From the NCBI GenBank assembly GCA_903772945.1, contig CAICTM010000058.1, forward strand, positions 83,426 to 147,425: 64,000 nucleotides of DNA, read 5' to 3'. Source of the DNA: Seminavis robusta. Lineage: Eukaryota > Bacillariophyta > Bacillariophyceae > Naviculales > Naviculaceae. A program made the position numbers and the translations under genes. The notes under the pieces were generated by a model, which worked only from the letters and a program-made list of their open reading frames with translations, made no database searches and was not told the DNA's origin. Positions 25,817-35,796 of the stretch are shown here, piece after piece; the first letter of the stretch is position 1, and each line of letters opens with the position of its first letter.

Positions 25817-26554
25817 GGTGCTGCTACCAATGGTTGGTTCAGAGATTCACAACAGGATACCCTTGCCTTGCACACTCTATCTCAATTCTTCTTCTTCTTT
25901 ACTTTTATTATTATCTTTCTTTCTTTCTTCTTCACCAACAACAAACAACAACAAGGCCACTTCTTTCTCTCCTACTGTGGCTTGCTTATTATTGTCTCGG
26001 TGGATATTATCGTCTTCCTCGTTATCTATCTCCAACAAGGAATCTTTGTTGTAGCAACAACGGCATTATTTCATAAAGGGCATCCGTCACCCACCACAAG
26101 AACGGAGTGGTCCAATGCGCGCCCTGCAGAGCTGTCGACCGTGCCTGCGGATCTTCCACGATCTTTTGATCCGTTGGAAGATACACACCCTCCAGAATGC
26201 GAAAATGGATAATAAAAGGAAGCAAAACAAGCATTTTCAACCTATTTGCTCCTAAAAATTGGATTTGGAGCTCAGACAACTTCCTTTTAGCTCTTTTAGT
26301 TCGATTGATCGAATATTTCAATCTTTTAAAATCTAGTCTAGTACAAAAATCGATTGGGTCAAGGATAGTATGTCGGCGAAGGTACGTGCCCGTGTCGTTG
26401 AAATCTTCCAGACTTGGATTCAAAGTGACTTTCTTTTGCTTCCGTGGTTCCTTCATGCCGGGGATAGAGAGGATCGATGGGTCCTGTTCTCACAAAGTAG
26501 CCAGAGCGCAACAGGCCAGAAGAACCACCCAACAATTAAACCAAACCCAAAACA
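25817..26554. promoter_or_regulatory. Divergent spacer, dynein / ankyrin gene
   Basis: This 738-bp stretch lies between the dynein start (minus) and the ankyrin gene start (plus), so it should carry both promoters. It has T-rich and CTT/TTC-rich tracts near the dynein side (about 25880-25935). I recognise no specific operator or core promoter element. Confidence 0.35.
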
Positions 26555-27475
26555 ATGCCTCGTGAAGAGAAGGCGAAGAGCAACAACCCACCCGGAAACA
26601 AATATCAGGGGGGCCATGTTTATCGAGGTGTGATTACCAGACCGGAACTACCATCCGACGCAATGAAGCAGTTGAGGAGCCTCTTGGAGGATGTCGGACG
26701 GTGCACTCTCGAGGAGTGTCAGGGATTTTTTCAAGACCCCAAGGTGTGCGAAGAAGCACCCGAGAAGGCCTTGTTCGTCGGCTTCAATAAGGTCATCGCC
26801 GACAAGAAGACCTTCAAGGAATATGAGGACGACGCCAGTTGTCTCTATTGCCGTCTTGTTTATCACGCGCCATACGGACACCCCTTTTCCGAATTGCCCC
26901 TCCACCAAGCTTGCCGCAACGGAGTTCCACTACAAATAATCCAGCTCTTGGTGGAACGGTTCCCCGAGTCTGTGTGGATACCAAATGAAAAGGGAGAACT
27001 CCCATTGCATGCTGCTTGCGGAAGGTATTGCCAACGGTCGAGGCACCGCATTGATGGCACGCTGCAATGGCATTGTTCTTGCGGTAGCGTTTGCAAGCGG
27101 AAGGGAGGGCATGACTTGGAGGTGATTCAATATCTCATTGACATTTATCCAGAAGCACTCACAGTAGCAGGGAAGCGGAATTGTTTCCCTCTCCACCACG
27201 CCGTTCAAAGCGGCGCATCTCTGGAGATCATCCAAGTGCTGGTTGAAGCTGCCCCGCAGGTATTGCAGGCGAAACGCAGAATTGGGTGTCGGGCTTCCCT
27301 TCGTTCAGCGAGCAAAATAACGTTTGCATACCCAAGCAGCGCACAAGGTACACCATTGGAAGTGGCCAAACGGGGCAGCCCAAGTACCCCCTGCCCCGTG
27401 GAGGTGGTGCAGTATTTGAAGACTGTCACGAATGCGCCTGATCCAGCTTTGGAGGTCGCTTTTCAAAAAATGTAG
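26555..27475 (+). CDS. Ankyrin-repeat protein, diatom type
   Basis: Single exon of 306 residues; ATG at 26555 in context ACAATG. The first 110 residues have no known fold to me. Ankyrin-like repeats follow: LPLHQACRNGVPLQIIQLLVERFP, then LPLHAACGRYC and FPLHHAVQSGASLEIIQVLVEAAP. These carry the xPLHxA...xxxIIQxLxxxxP pattern common in stramenopile ankyrin proteins. Between repeats two and three is a Cys/His-rich insertion (RYCQRSRHRIDGTLQWHCSC) of possible metal-binding type. Ankyrin repeats mediate protein contacts; the partner is unknown. It converges with the helicase gene, the two ends being 149 bp apart. Confidence 0.75.
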   Translation: MPREEKAKSNNPPGNKYQGGHVYRGVITRPELPSDAMKQLRSLLEDVGRCTLEECQGFFQDPKVCEEAPEKALFVGFNKVIADKKTFKEYEDDASCLYCRLVYHAPYGHPFSELPLHQACRNGVPLQIIQLLVERFPESVWIPNEKGELPLHAACGRYCQRSRHRIDGTLQWHCSCGSVCKRKGGHDLEVIQYLIDIYPEALTVAGKRNCFPLHHAVQSGASLEIIQVLVEAAPQVLQAKRRIGCRASLRSASKITFAYPSSAQGTPLEVAKRGSPSTPCPVEVVQYLKTVTNAPDPALEVAFQKM

Positions 27476-27624
27476 CCGCGCCGCCGGAGACTGCGAAATC
27501 ACCAGAGACCACCAGAGACAATGCAAAGACGAGGCCGACTCGCATCGTTGGCATTCATTTCTTCCTTTGCTTTGTTGTGGTTGCATCCTAAAAGCTGTTA
27601 CATTGTAGCCTACCGTAAAGAGGC

Positions 27625-30600
27625 TTATCTCGTGAACACATCCCGGATATCCATCTGCTTCAATTTCCCTGCTCTCGACTCTACGCCATCGTCCTGACTT
27701 AGACCGCTGCCTCCATTCAATTTTAGCCGTCCACGAAGCTTTTCGGTTTCTATTGTATGGCAAGGAACACAGAGCGACCTCAAATTGTCAATGCCACAAC
27801 CTCCACCTCCTTCGGCTACTGCTTGTATGTGGTCGGCTTGCCAAAAGCTGCCCTCTGTGGGATCCTGTAGGAGACGCTCCAGAGCACGACGACTCTTGGG
27901 CAACTTCCACTTGGCATTGCAAAGAACACTCAACCGTTCTGATGGAGGGAGAGACTTGATACGAAGAAAGAGGGCATGGGCGTTGACTCCACACAACTGA
28001 CAAACGCCACCTTCCAGGGCAAACACTTGTTCACGGATGCGGCTCGAAGCAAACATTCCACCGCGACGGATCCGACCCTCTTCGGCACAAGCTTGAGAAC
28101 AGTACACCGCCTTGGCGAGTTTCGAGGCATCTGACAGAGCACCTGCACACCAAGCACAGTTGTCACCCTTGAGCACATCCATGTCCTCCTTGCTGGCCGT
28201 GCCATCTTTCAGCCGTTCTCCGGCTCGTTCCTTGGCGCCTCCGCTGTACCGATCCGTAGAGGATTTGTGCAATGCACTTGTATTCTTCATCGTGAGCAAT
28301 TTGGCAGCACTCTGCGCAAGATTCTTGGATGAAAAGGCTTCGCCAGAGTCCTTGATTGCCTTTCGATGCACTTCCCTCAGTGCCAAATAGGACCGGACGA
28401 ATTCTTCCGTCTCCCTGGCGCATTGCTGTTGTTTTGGCGGAGAACTGACAATGCTAGAGTCTAGTCTTTGAATAATTTCCATGACCGACAATTGATTGAA
28501 AGCGATGCAAGTTGGGTCGGTTGACTTTCCTCGTTTCGTCTGGGCATCCTCCAGAGCAATGACGGTTTTCTCAGTGAGAACATCATCAGCGGCAAAGTTC
28601 TGGAAAGTGGAAGTGTTGGTTTCGTTGTAGTGCAACGTGAAGCGCCCACTATTCTTGGAGACGCTGAATGTCAGCATTTCCGCGGGTGACGCTGCTGTTG
28701 AAATCGTCGCAATAGACGACTTTTTTGGCTTCTTTGCCGGTTCTTGTTTGGTATCAACATCAATGACAACGACATCAGGTCGGTCCTTTCGTTTCTTATG
28801 GGATTTTGTCGCGGTTGGCTTCGCGCCGGCGTCATCATCGTCAAGGACAATCACATCAGGCGAGCTTGAGGGCTTGGAAGACATTGGCACTTGCAGCGCC
28901 AATGGAGATGCATTTCTACTTGGAGTTGATTGTTTCTTTGGACGCTGAGATTGTTTAGCTGATTTGACCGATGATGCTTCCTTCTTGTGATCAAAGACTG
29001 TTTGACAAATGTGACAGGCCATGACCGATGCTGCTTTCTTGCAGTTGACGAATGTACAAGCTTGGCATGCCCACTCCACCTTGTCATCTTTCTTGGTCTT
29101 CTCGGGAACACTCCTTGTCGGGCTTGCTTCCTGGTTCTCGTCGAAACTACAACTCCTAGTAGGAAGCTGTTTCTTCTTCTCCGGTCTCCGTACTGCCTGT
29201 GGTTTGCTCGCTGCAACTGAATTATTATTGGTAGTGGCGGCAGAAACCTCATTTGAGGCTTTCTTCTTTTGGAAAAAGCTCAAGATGGACCCTTTGGTGG
29301 CCACCTTTGGTGGCGCCTTTGCTTCGGCGGCGGCCGTCTCGGCAAAAAAGGTTGTGAGCTCTTCTTGAGCCGATTGTTGTCGTGGTTGCTGTTCTTCTTG
29401 TTCCACTGCCGCCAGTGCCGCTCGCTCCTTTCCTGTGCCACCCTCGATGACTTGTTCCAAGGTTCCAACTTTGCGTCCCAACATGTTCCAGAGTTGCAAA
29501 TCGACCGAAATGGTGGGATCCTTGCAAATAAAGTACATGATATTGACAGCATTGCGCTGTCCAATGCGATGAGCCCGATCTTCGGCCTGGGCCAAGACTC
29601 CGGGAGTATAATGGAGTTCGGCAAACATGACATTGGATGCGGCCGTCAAGGTCAATCCGACTCCTGCCGCCGTCATGCTCAACAGTGCCACGCGAACTTG
29701 GACACTTGTCTGGAATTTGCGGACCAGTTTGGCTCGTTCATTGGAAGCAACACTGCCGTCAATTCGAATATGACCGACTCCCTTGAGGGACTTGGAAATG
29801 GCCAATTCGAGGGTATCCATGACCGCCTTGTGATGGCAAAAGACGAGTACCTTTTGTGTCCCCGCTCCGGCAATCCAATCGACGAGATAATCTGCCACAG
29901 CTTGTGCCTTGATCATCCCACCGGCTTGATAGGCTTGCTGAAACAAGGTTTTGGCCTCAAAACTGGCCGTTCGTTGATCGTCTCCCACCAATTGGGCCAC
30001 GGAGAGACGAGTGCCTTTTAATTCTTGTAAGAGTTGTTGCGTTTCTTTGAGTTTGGTCTTGTCGGCAATGGTGTGAATGGGGATGACGGATCGTTGTTTG
30101 GGTGGCAATTCGTGCAAGACATTGCATTTGAGTCGTCGTACCATGACTTGTTGTAGTTTTGCATGCAATTCTTTCGCATTGGAGAGTCCGGACACATCCC
30201 ACCGTCCAAAGATGCGTTTGGCGCCACAATACGTGTTGGTAAAGTCCGTGTATTTGCCAAAGAGCGTGGGTGAAAGCACATGTAGCTGCAGCCACAATTC
30301 GACGGGCCGTGCCATTGCGGGAGTTCCCGACAAGAGAACGAGCCGTTGTGCCTCTTTTAAAATGGGCAAGGCGAGTTTCGAACGTTGTGCTGTTTTTTGC
30401 TTCAAATTATGGGACTCGTCGACAATAATGCATCGAAAGTGGAATGTCTGGAGTAGTTGGGCCACGGCGGATCTATTTTGGAGGAGACTAAATGTGACGA
30501 CGACAACTTGAACGTTTGGTTTCTTTTCAAAGTGAATGTCGTTAAATCCATTGACGACATAGACTGCCTGCGGAGGGATACTGGGTAGAAACTTTTCAAT

Positions 30601-31017
30601 TTCGGCGGGCCACATGTGACGGAGAGATGCTGGACACAAAATGAGCAATGGCCATTCTGATTTGTAGTGCGCCATAATGGCCAAACTGGTAATCGTTTTA
30701 CCCAATCCCATCTCATCCGCCAAGAGGATGCGTCCCTTGCCCAACAAATCTGGATCATGACGGAAATCAGATGACGGTTGAAGCCTGGAAGAGACCTTAC
30801 CCAAGGTGGCAAATTCGTAAGCTTCTCGTTGAAAGGGACGCAACTTGGAAAGCAGGCCCTGCAGTTCTGTGGATATTAGAGTCTTCTTGTTGTTATCTGA
30901 GGAAGCTGTCCTCTTGGGAGCAGCAGCAACAGCAGTGTTGCCTTTGCGATAAGGATTCTTCGTCATGGTTGCCTGCCTTGGGGTATATTCTGGGTGCTGG
31001 TCCATTTTGTGCCTCAT
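27625..31017 (-). CDS. ZRANB3: ZRANB3-type annealing helicase / HNH nuclease
   Basis: Single exon. The first in-frame ATG is at 31017 (MRHKMDQHPEYTP), giving 1130 residues; 31005 or 30966 are alternative starts. Domains in order: SNF2 ATPase with LADEMGLGKTITS (motif I) and IIVDESHNLK (DESH box); helicase C domain ending HRIGQRNAVNIMYF; a PIP-like KGSILSFF; an NZF/RanBP2 zinc finger WACQACTFVN...MACHICQ; a Cys-rich patch (CAWCAG, YCSQAC); and an HNH endonuclease with CQLCGVNAHALFLRIK, FWQADHIQAV and LRSLCVPCH. The C-terminus reads QMDIRDVFTR, spaced like a PCNA-interacting box. This is the full architecture of animal ZRANB3, which remodels stalled forks and cuts DNA at PCNA-bound sites. Catalytic residues of both enzymatic domains appear present. 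The ZRANB3 assignment is strong because the NZF-HNH combination is specific. Confidence 0.92.
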   Translation of the reverse strand: MRHKMDQHPEYTPRQATMTKNPYRKGNTAVAAAPKRTASSDNNKKTLISTELQGLLSKLRPFQREAYEFATLGKVSSRLQPSSDFRHDPDLLGKGRILLADEMGLGKTITSLAIMAHYKSEWPLLILCPASLRHMWPAEIEKFLPSIPPQAVYVVNGFNDIHFEKKPNVQVVVVTFSLLQNRSAVAQLLQTFHFRCIIVDESHNLKQKTAQRSKLALPILKEAQRLVLLSGTPAMARPVELWLQLHVLSPTLFGKYTDFTNTYCGAKRIFGRWDVSGLSNAKELHAKLQQVMVRRLKCNVLHELPPKQRSVIPIHTIADKTKLKETQQLLQELKGTRLSVAQLVGDDQRTASFEAKTLFQQAYQAGGMIKAQAVADYLVDWIAGAGTQKVLVFCHHKAVMDTLELAISKSLKGVGHIRIDGSVASNERAKLVRKFQTSVQVRVALLSMTAAGVGLTLTAASNVMFAELHYTPGVLAQAEDRAHRIGQRNAVNIMYFICKDPTISVDLQLWNMLGRKVGTLEQVIEGGTGKERAALAAVEQEEQQPRQQSAQEELTTFFAETAAAEAKAPPKVATKGSILSFFQKKKASNEVSAATTNNNSVAASKPQAVRRPEKKKQLPTRSCSFDENQEASPTRSVPEKTKKDDKVEWACQACTFVNCKKAASVMACHICQTVFDHKKEASSVKSAKQSQRPKKQSTPSRNASPLALQVPMSSKPSSSPDVIVLDDDDAGAKPTATKSHKKRKDRPDVVVIDVDTKQEPAKKPKKSSIATISTAASPAEMLTFSVSKNSGRFTLHYNETNTSTFQNFAADDVLTEKTVIALEDAQTKRGKSTDPTCIAFNQLSVMEIIQRLDSSIVSSPPKQQQCARETEEFVRSYLALREVHRKAIKDSGEAFSSKNLAQSAAKLLTMKNTSALHKSSTDRYSGGAKERAGERLKDGTASKEDMDVLKGDNCAWCAGALSDASKLAKAVYCSQACAEEGRIRRGGMFASSRIREQVFALEGGVCQLCGVNAHALFLRIKSLPPSERLSVLCNAKWKLPKSRRALERLLQDPTEGSFWQADHIQAVAEGGGGCGIDNLRSLCVPCHTIETEKLRGRLKLNGGSGLSQDDGVESRAGKLKQMDIRDVFTR

Positions 31018-31275
31018 TCTTTCAAGAGCGACTTCAAAAATAGCGAGGCCTGCCAAAGAGTTCGCGCCATTTCTGGAAAGCCAGAAAAGACTGGTTTTAC
31101 ATCCAGCGACGATAAGGATTTGAGGTTTTGTCGGAGGATTTTGCGAAGAGGTGAAAAAGAACAACGGCGGAACACCTCCCTCACTCTGGCCAACGAAAAT
31201 CTCGTTCAATCTCGATCAATCCAAGAAACCCCCTCGACGACACCCAATGATTGTACATGCACCGATATCTCCACT

Positions 31276-31596
31276 ATGAATAAAGATGACGGAGAAGAAC
31301 GGCCCTTGAAAAAGCCCAAAAAGTCTCCCGAGGACAAAGGTACTGCCAACTCTTCCACCAAAGCGGATACATGTACCAAGAAACCACAATCCTCAAAACT
31401 GTTGAATCTAAGTATCTGTGAAACGAAAAACTTTGGACAACAAGAGGTATTCTCCAACCAGGATATCGTTGTCCGTATCTTCTCCTTTCTCGATATCGAA
31501 TCCATCCTACTCAAAGCACGACACGTCAACTCGACATGGTTCCAATCTTCTTCTCGGGCCGTCCTCCGTCGATTGATACACGACCAAACCAAATTC
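31276..31596 (+). pseudogene. 5' part of an F-box gene, interrupted by a copia element
   Basis: The frame starts at ATG 31276 (MNKDDGEERPLKKPKK), has a Lys-rich N-terminus, then a typical F-box helix region (NQDIVVRIFSFLDIES, ARHVNSTWFQSSSRAVLRRL). It runs into the left LTR after HDQTKF; the LTR supplies Cys and a TAG. F-box proteins bring substrates to SCF ubiquitin ligases. The continuation lies at 37312, on the far side of the element. The gene is divergent from the helicase, about 260 bp apart. Confidence 0.75.
31592..31596. repeat. Left 5-bp target-site duplication AATTC
   Basis: AATTC precedes the left LTR (TGCTAG...) and is repeated at 37307-37311 directly after the right LTR (...TTCAACA). 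A 5-bp duplication is normal for copia elements. Confidence 0.9.
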
Positions 31597-31827
31597 TGCT
31601 AGAGGTGCTTTTGTAGTATTTTGTTTTAAGATTGCTTATGTATTTATTATGAGCCTATCTACTTGTACCTGCAGTACATTCTGTTCTCATCAGACAGGCT
31701 TCTGTTTCATGCAAGGTTGTTAGTAGAGACAGGTAGTTGCCCACAGCAACACAGCACAACAAGAACACAATGTCATGCTACCTGAACTCTGCAATCAGAG
31801 ATCACTGACACTCACCGGCCTTCAACA
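31597..31827 (-). repeat. 3' LTR of the copia element
   Basis: 231-bp direct repeat, identical to the 5' LTR except for one base. It is bounded by TG...CA and by the AATTC duplication on the outer side. Its inner edge abuts the purine tract. Confidence 0.93.
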
Positions 31828-31836
31828 CCCTCTTCC
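31828..31836 (-). other. Polypurine tract candidate
   Basis: On the element's sense strand GGAAGAGGG lies directly before the 3' LTR start TGTTGAAGG. That is the expected position for the primer of plus-strand DNA synthesis. Confidence 0.65.
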
Positions 31837-31860
31837 AGTGGCTCTGATAAAGTAATGCAA

Positions 31861-34800
31861 TCATTCACTCATGGATTTGTCATCTCCAACATAGACAGCC
31901 GCATGCTTGTTGAAATCCTTCAACCCAACATTCTTGGTCAAGATATCACTGCACATGTTCTTGTTGGAAATCCAATTCAATACTAAAGTGCCTTCCTCCT
32001 TCAACTCGCGTAGGAATGCAACTCGGTTAGCCACATGTCTGGTCCTTCCAGCAGAAGACCAATTGTTGGCTAGATCCACAGCTCCTTTGTTGTCAACATA
32101 CAGAACCATAGGCTTCTGTACCTTCAACTCCATGTCCTCCAACACACGCATTGCAAACAACATGTCTTGGGCACAACCCACTGCAGCAACAAACTCAGCT
32201 TCTGTCACAGACAAAGTCACAATGTTCTGCATCTTGCTCCTAACAGCAATGGGTGCTCCACAAAGAAAGGTTGTAGCTCCACTCACACTCCTGAACTCAT
32301 CCCTGTCTCCAGCATATTCAGCATCAGACATGCCATGGATGACAAACTCAAAGCTCTTGTCTTTACCATCCCACTTGGCATTGGGCTTGATGAACCATCC
32401 TCTCTCAGGAGTCTTGAGGTAGTGAAGCATCAACTGTTTCAAAGCAGCCATGTGTCCTTGAGTAGCCTGTGACATGAACCTTGACAACTCTCTGAGTCTG
32501 TTCTTGGTCTCAGGCCTTGACATCTTGGTGAGATGAATGAGCTTGCCAACTCCCTTCCTGTAGACAGTTTGCTCTTCACGGGTCAGCAACTCCGTTCCAT
32601 CATCCTTGGACAGTCGACTTCCAATTGAAGCAGGCAACATGGATCGGCTGTTCTTGGGCAAATCAAACTCATCATGCAGACTCTGCAGCAACACTGGTTG
32701 AGTGATCTTCATGGTACCAGCCTTGATGTCTCTGACAATCTTGCAACCAACATACTCTGTCAGTGCACCACAGTCATCACATTCAAAGATCTTCTTGATA
32801 CCATCAGTAGCTTGCTTGAGCACATTCTTGCTTCCAGCTCCAAGCAAATCATCAACCCAGGATGCCCACAGCACCAATCCACACTTGGTCCACTTGTAAT
32901 AGAGACAAGCATCACTTTTGTTCCTCTTGAATCCAACTTTCAGGAATGCTCCCCAGCACTTGGTCCAAAAACAGTAACTTGCCTGTTTGGTCCCATACAA
33001 TGTCTTCATCAGCAAAAGTACCACTCCCTTTGGGTAATACTTCTCAAAGCCTTGGGGAACATAGATGTACATCTTGTGCTTCGGATCAAACTCTCCAAGT
33101 AGGAATGCACCCACCACATCCATCAGCTGGGTACTCCAAGCAGCCATACAAATCAGCACAAGAATAATCATAATGGTCATATGTGCCACCACAGGTGCAG
33201 CCTTGTCCAGCTCATCATAGTGCTCTCCATCGACTTGCTCAAATCCTCTGGCATTGACCCTTGCCCTGTACACTCCATTGGCCTTCTTCCTCATGGCCCA
33301 AGTAGTTGTCAGGATCTTGGCATCTTCAGGAATGTCCTTGATAGGAGTAGGCTTGAAAACTTTGCTCTTGACCATCTTGTCATGTTCAGTTTCAACTGCC
33401 TTCTCCCAGTGTGGCTTGTCTGGAGTAGCCATGGCCTCATCATACTTCAGGACATGCAACTCACTTGTGTGGGTGAAACCACCACCGAGACCAGTTCCAA
33501 CAAAGGCAAATTCCTCATCGCTTGACACAGCATCATACCAAACTGGCTCAGATTCCATTCCCTCTTCTGCTTGACAAGCGACAGAGTCATAGAAGTAGTC
33601 AGGGTCATCGTCCATGAGAATTTGAAAATGCTGTTCAGCAGGGGTTAAAACATCAACAGATGGAGCCATCACTTCCAAGAGTTCAACTTGCTCAGAAGCA
33701 TCCTTGGCTGACTTGTATCCAATGGATTGATCAGCCCACAGAAGTCGAGGCTTGGGAACACGACCACTAGCAGTAGCACGAGGATTAGCAACAGGAGAGT
33801 CTTCACTGTCTTCAGAGGTATCCTCGTCCTCAGAGGTACTTTCACTGGAGGAACTTTCACTTGAGGAACTGCTGTCATCAGCTTGAAGACTCACATCTTC
33901 TTGGTCAGAGGGCTCATACTCAGAGTCAGCAGCACTGTCATCATCAGGAACTTCCAAGGGATCATCATCAGAATCAGTTCCCTCTTCAACTGGCCGCTGG
34001 AAGAACATCCTACGGAGCCAAATGATATCACGGGTAGTGTGGACGCGACTGGTCTTGGGGTCCCACATTCTATAGCAATCACCGGGATGTGTCATAGAGT
34101 AACCCACAAACATGCAAACTCGGCCAGAGTTCTGGTCCTTGGGTTGCTTACTGGCCTTCAGACTCACAGTACCGGCTTCACCCCATGTCCTAAGATGCTG
34201 AGCAAAGGCCGGATTGTTTCCAAACTGGTGTTCAAACCTGGTCTGTACCCGTCCATTGATCCGAATGGCAGTCAATCCATCCAGGTGGGTAGCAGTCTTG
34301 GCAGCTTCAGGGAACAATAGGCGCCTTAGGTCAGGCTTCTCAGGGACATTGGCAGCATTCATCATGGCCTTAGACTTTTGGGACAAAACCTTGAAAGCAA
34401 CTTCCACAGGGGAGTTCTGCTGAGGTGTGTTTCTAGCAGTGTACTCAACCGCAATGGGAATCTTCCAGTGCTTAGACTTGAGACGCTTCTCCAAGGTCTG
34501 ATTCTCACCAGCATTGTCCATACGCAACACATCAGGCAGGAAACCTCTGATATGAAGCTGATACAGCTTCTCACAGGTAGGTTCAACCATGCCACTCTTC
34601 GACTTGTAGAAGTTGGTGATCTTGGTGCCAGTGCAGGCATAGACCAACAGTCGCCAGTGCTTGAAAACTTTACCGGTTGCCTTGTTGGTCAGAGTACTCA
34701 GATCCAGATGCAATCGGTCATTGTCCAATGTCAACTGCTCTTGAAGGTCAGACTCACTGGGGACATTTTTCTGTTTGGCTTTGGCACGAGTACAAGCTTC

Positions 34801-35796
34801 ACAAGGTCCAAGAGTACCACGAGTCAGGACAATGTTCAGGGCCTTGGCAGTCTTCCTTGTGATGTCTTCACTGCTGTGCCCAAACAATTGGTGAGCCTTC
34901 ACAATACTCATCCTAGGGCCAGCAGACTCATCAGCTTCAATAGCAGGGGTCACAACCTCAGACCGTCCATGACGCTTGAAATACAGTGCATAGATTCTGC
35001 CACGCTTGGTGTCAATGATAATATCAGCAACGAAAGACACACCAGTGGGACTTGTGAACAGCCTGCGGAACTCATTACCTTGCTCGGTCCAGCCTTTCTT
35101 GAGAAGACGGTTGGTGGCAAACAGATTAAACTTGCCACGATCACAGTATCCAACTTCAGTCATACAGGCATCCATACAGGGAGAACCTTGATTGTCACAT
35201 ATGGTGCCATCCAAACGTCCAATCTGACGAACAGGCGCAGTGGCTCCATTAGCACACACTGGGGCTTCATCCTCGGGCAACGGCGACAGATCGTACAGTC
35301 CATAGCTATGACAGGTCATAGAGTAAGATGCACCAGAGTCAACAATCCACACATTGGGATCTTGCAAAAGAGCAACAGAATTGGGGAACTCTTGGAGATA
35401 CTCATAGAGCCTGTCTTGCATGTGGACTTGAAGGTCAAAGGTGTCAACAGCTCCCATGAGGATGTCGAAACCCTTACTGCGAGAGGACTTCTTGGACTTG
35501 GAACTTGCAGCAGCAGCATTGACCTCTGTCTTATTACGATCCTTGGGGACATACCACTTGGGCTTCTTGTCCACGTTGACCGGATTGTCCCAACAGTCAG
35601 CAGCCTTGTGACCCTTGGTGCCACAATAGTTGCAGTCTCCAGTGAACTTCTGGCGGTTGTTACGATTGCTGGGACGTCTGCCACTTTGCTGGGACTGGTG
35701 CTGCTGTTCACCGGCAGCCATCGAGATGTCTCGGTCTGACCTTTGATCGGTGCCACCAGCTGCCTTCTGGGCAAGGCGCTTGCCTTCAGTCAACCT
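31861..35796 (-). CDS. pol: Copia pol region (protease, integrase, RT, RNase H)
   Basis: 1311 codons of uninterrupted frame following the gag TAG, beginning AGG TTG ACT GAA. The zinc knuckle CNYCGTKGHKAADC sits at its start. Protease has DSGAS (WIVDSGASYSMT). The pre-integrase zinc region ends GPCEACTRAKAK. The integrase core shows LHLDLS, RMDNAGEN and QQNSPVEVAF (D, D, E). Reverse transcriptase shows DVVGAFLLGEF, LYGTKQA and WVDDLLGAG; the usual copia YVDD is WVDD here. RNase H shows SDAEYAGD, VTEAEFVAA and YVDNKGAVDLA. It ends at TGA 31861. Expression as Gag-Pol would need suppression of the single UAG. Confidence 0.9.
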   Translation of the reverse strand, partial: RLTEGKRLAQKAAGGTDQRSDRDISMAAGEQQHQSQQSGRRPSNRNNRQKFTGDCNYCGTKGHKAADCWDNPVNVDKKPKWYVPKDRNKTEVNAAAASSKSKKSSRSKGFDILMGAVDTFDLQVHMQDRLYEYLQEFPNSVALLQDPNVWIVDSGASYSMTCHSYGLYDLSPLPEDEAPVCANGATAPVRQIGRLDGTICDNQGSPCMDACMTEVGYCDRGKFNLFATNRLLKKGWTEQGNEFRRLFTSPTGVSFVADIIIDTKRGRIYALYFKRHGRSEVVTPAIEADESAGPRMSIVKAHQLFGHSSEDITRKTAKALNIVLTRGTLGPCEACTRAKAKQKNVPSESDLQEQLTLDNDRLHLDLSTLTNKATGKVFKHWRLLVYACTGTKITNFYKSKSGMVEPTCEKLYQLHIRGFLPDVLRMDNAGENQTLEKRLKSKHWKIPIAVEYTARNTPQQNSPVEVAFKVLSQKSKAMMNAANVPEKPDLRRLLFPEAAKTATHLDGLTAIRINGRVQTRFEHQFGNNPAFAQHLRTWGEAGTVSLKASKQPKDQNSGRVCMFVGYSMTHPGDCYRMWDPKTSRVHTTRDIIWLRRMFFQRPVEEGTDSDDDPLEVPDDDSAADSEYEPSDQEDVSLQADDSSSSSESSSSESTSEDEDTSEDSEDSPVANPRATASGRVPKPRLLWADQSIGYKSAKDASEQVELLEVMAPSVDVLTPAEQHFQILMDDDPDYFYDSVACQAEEGMESEPVWYDAVSSDEEFAFVGTGLGGGFTHTSELHVLKYDEAMATPDKPHWEKAVETEHDKMVKSKVFKPTPIKDIPEDAKILTTTWAMRKKANGVYRARVNARGFEQVDGEHYDELDKAAPVVAHMTIMIILVLICMAAWSTQLMDVVGAFLLGEFDPKHKMYIYVPQGFEKYYPKGVVLLLMKTLYGTKQASYCFWTKCWGAFLKVGFKRNKSDACLYYKWTKCGLVLWASWVDDLLGAGSKNVLKQATDGIKKIFECDDCGALTEYVGCKIVRDIKAGTMKITQPVLLQSLHDEFDLPKNSRSMLPASIGSRLSKDDGTELLTREEQTVYRKGVGKLIHLTKMSRPETKNRLRELSRFMSQATQGHMAALKQLMLHYLKTPERGWFIKPNAKWDGKDKSFEFVIHGMSDAEYAGDRDEFRSVSGATTFLCGAPIAVRSKMQNIVTLSVTEAEFVAAVGCAQDMLFAMRVLEDMELKVQKPMVLYVDNKGAVDLANNWSSAGRTRHVANRVAFLRELKEEGTLVLNWISNKNMCSDILTKNVGLKDFNKHAAVYVGDDKSMSE

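Noticed and set aside
25091-26212. Plus-strand open frame of about 370 codons overlapping the dynein 5' end
   Set aside because: It lies antisense to the well-supported dynein N-terminus and becomes low-complexity past the start codon.
34378-35739. Long plus-strand open frame (about 450 codons) opposite copia pol
   Set aside because: It is the antisense of a clear polyprotein with zinc knuckle, protease and integrase motifs; its own translation has no family features.
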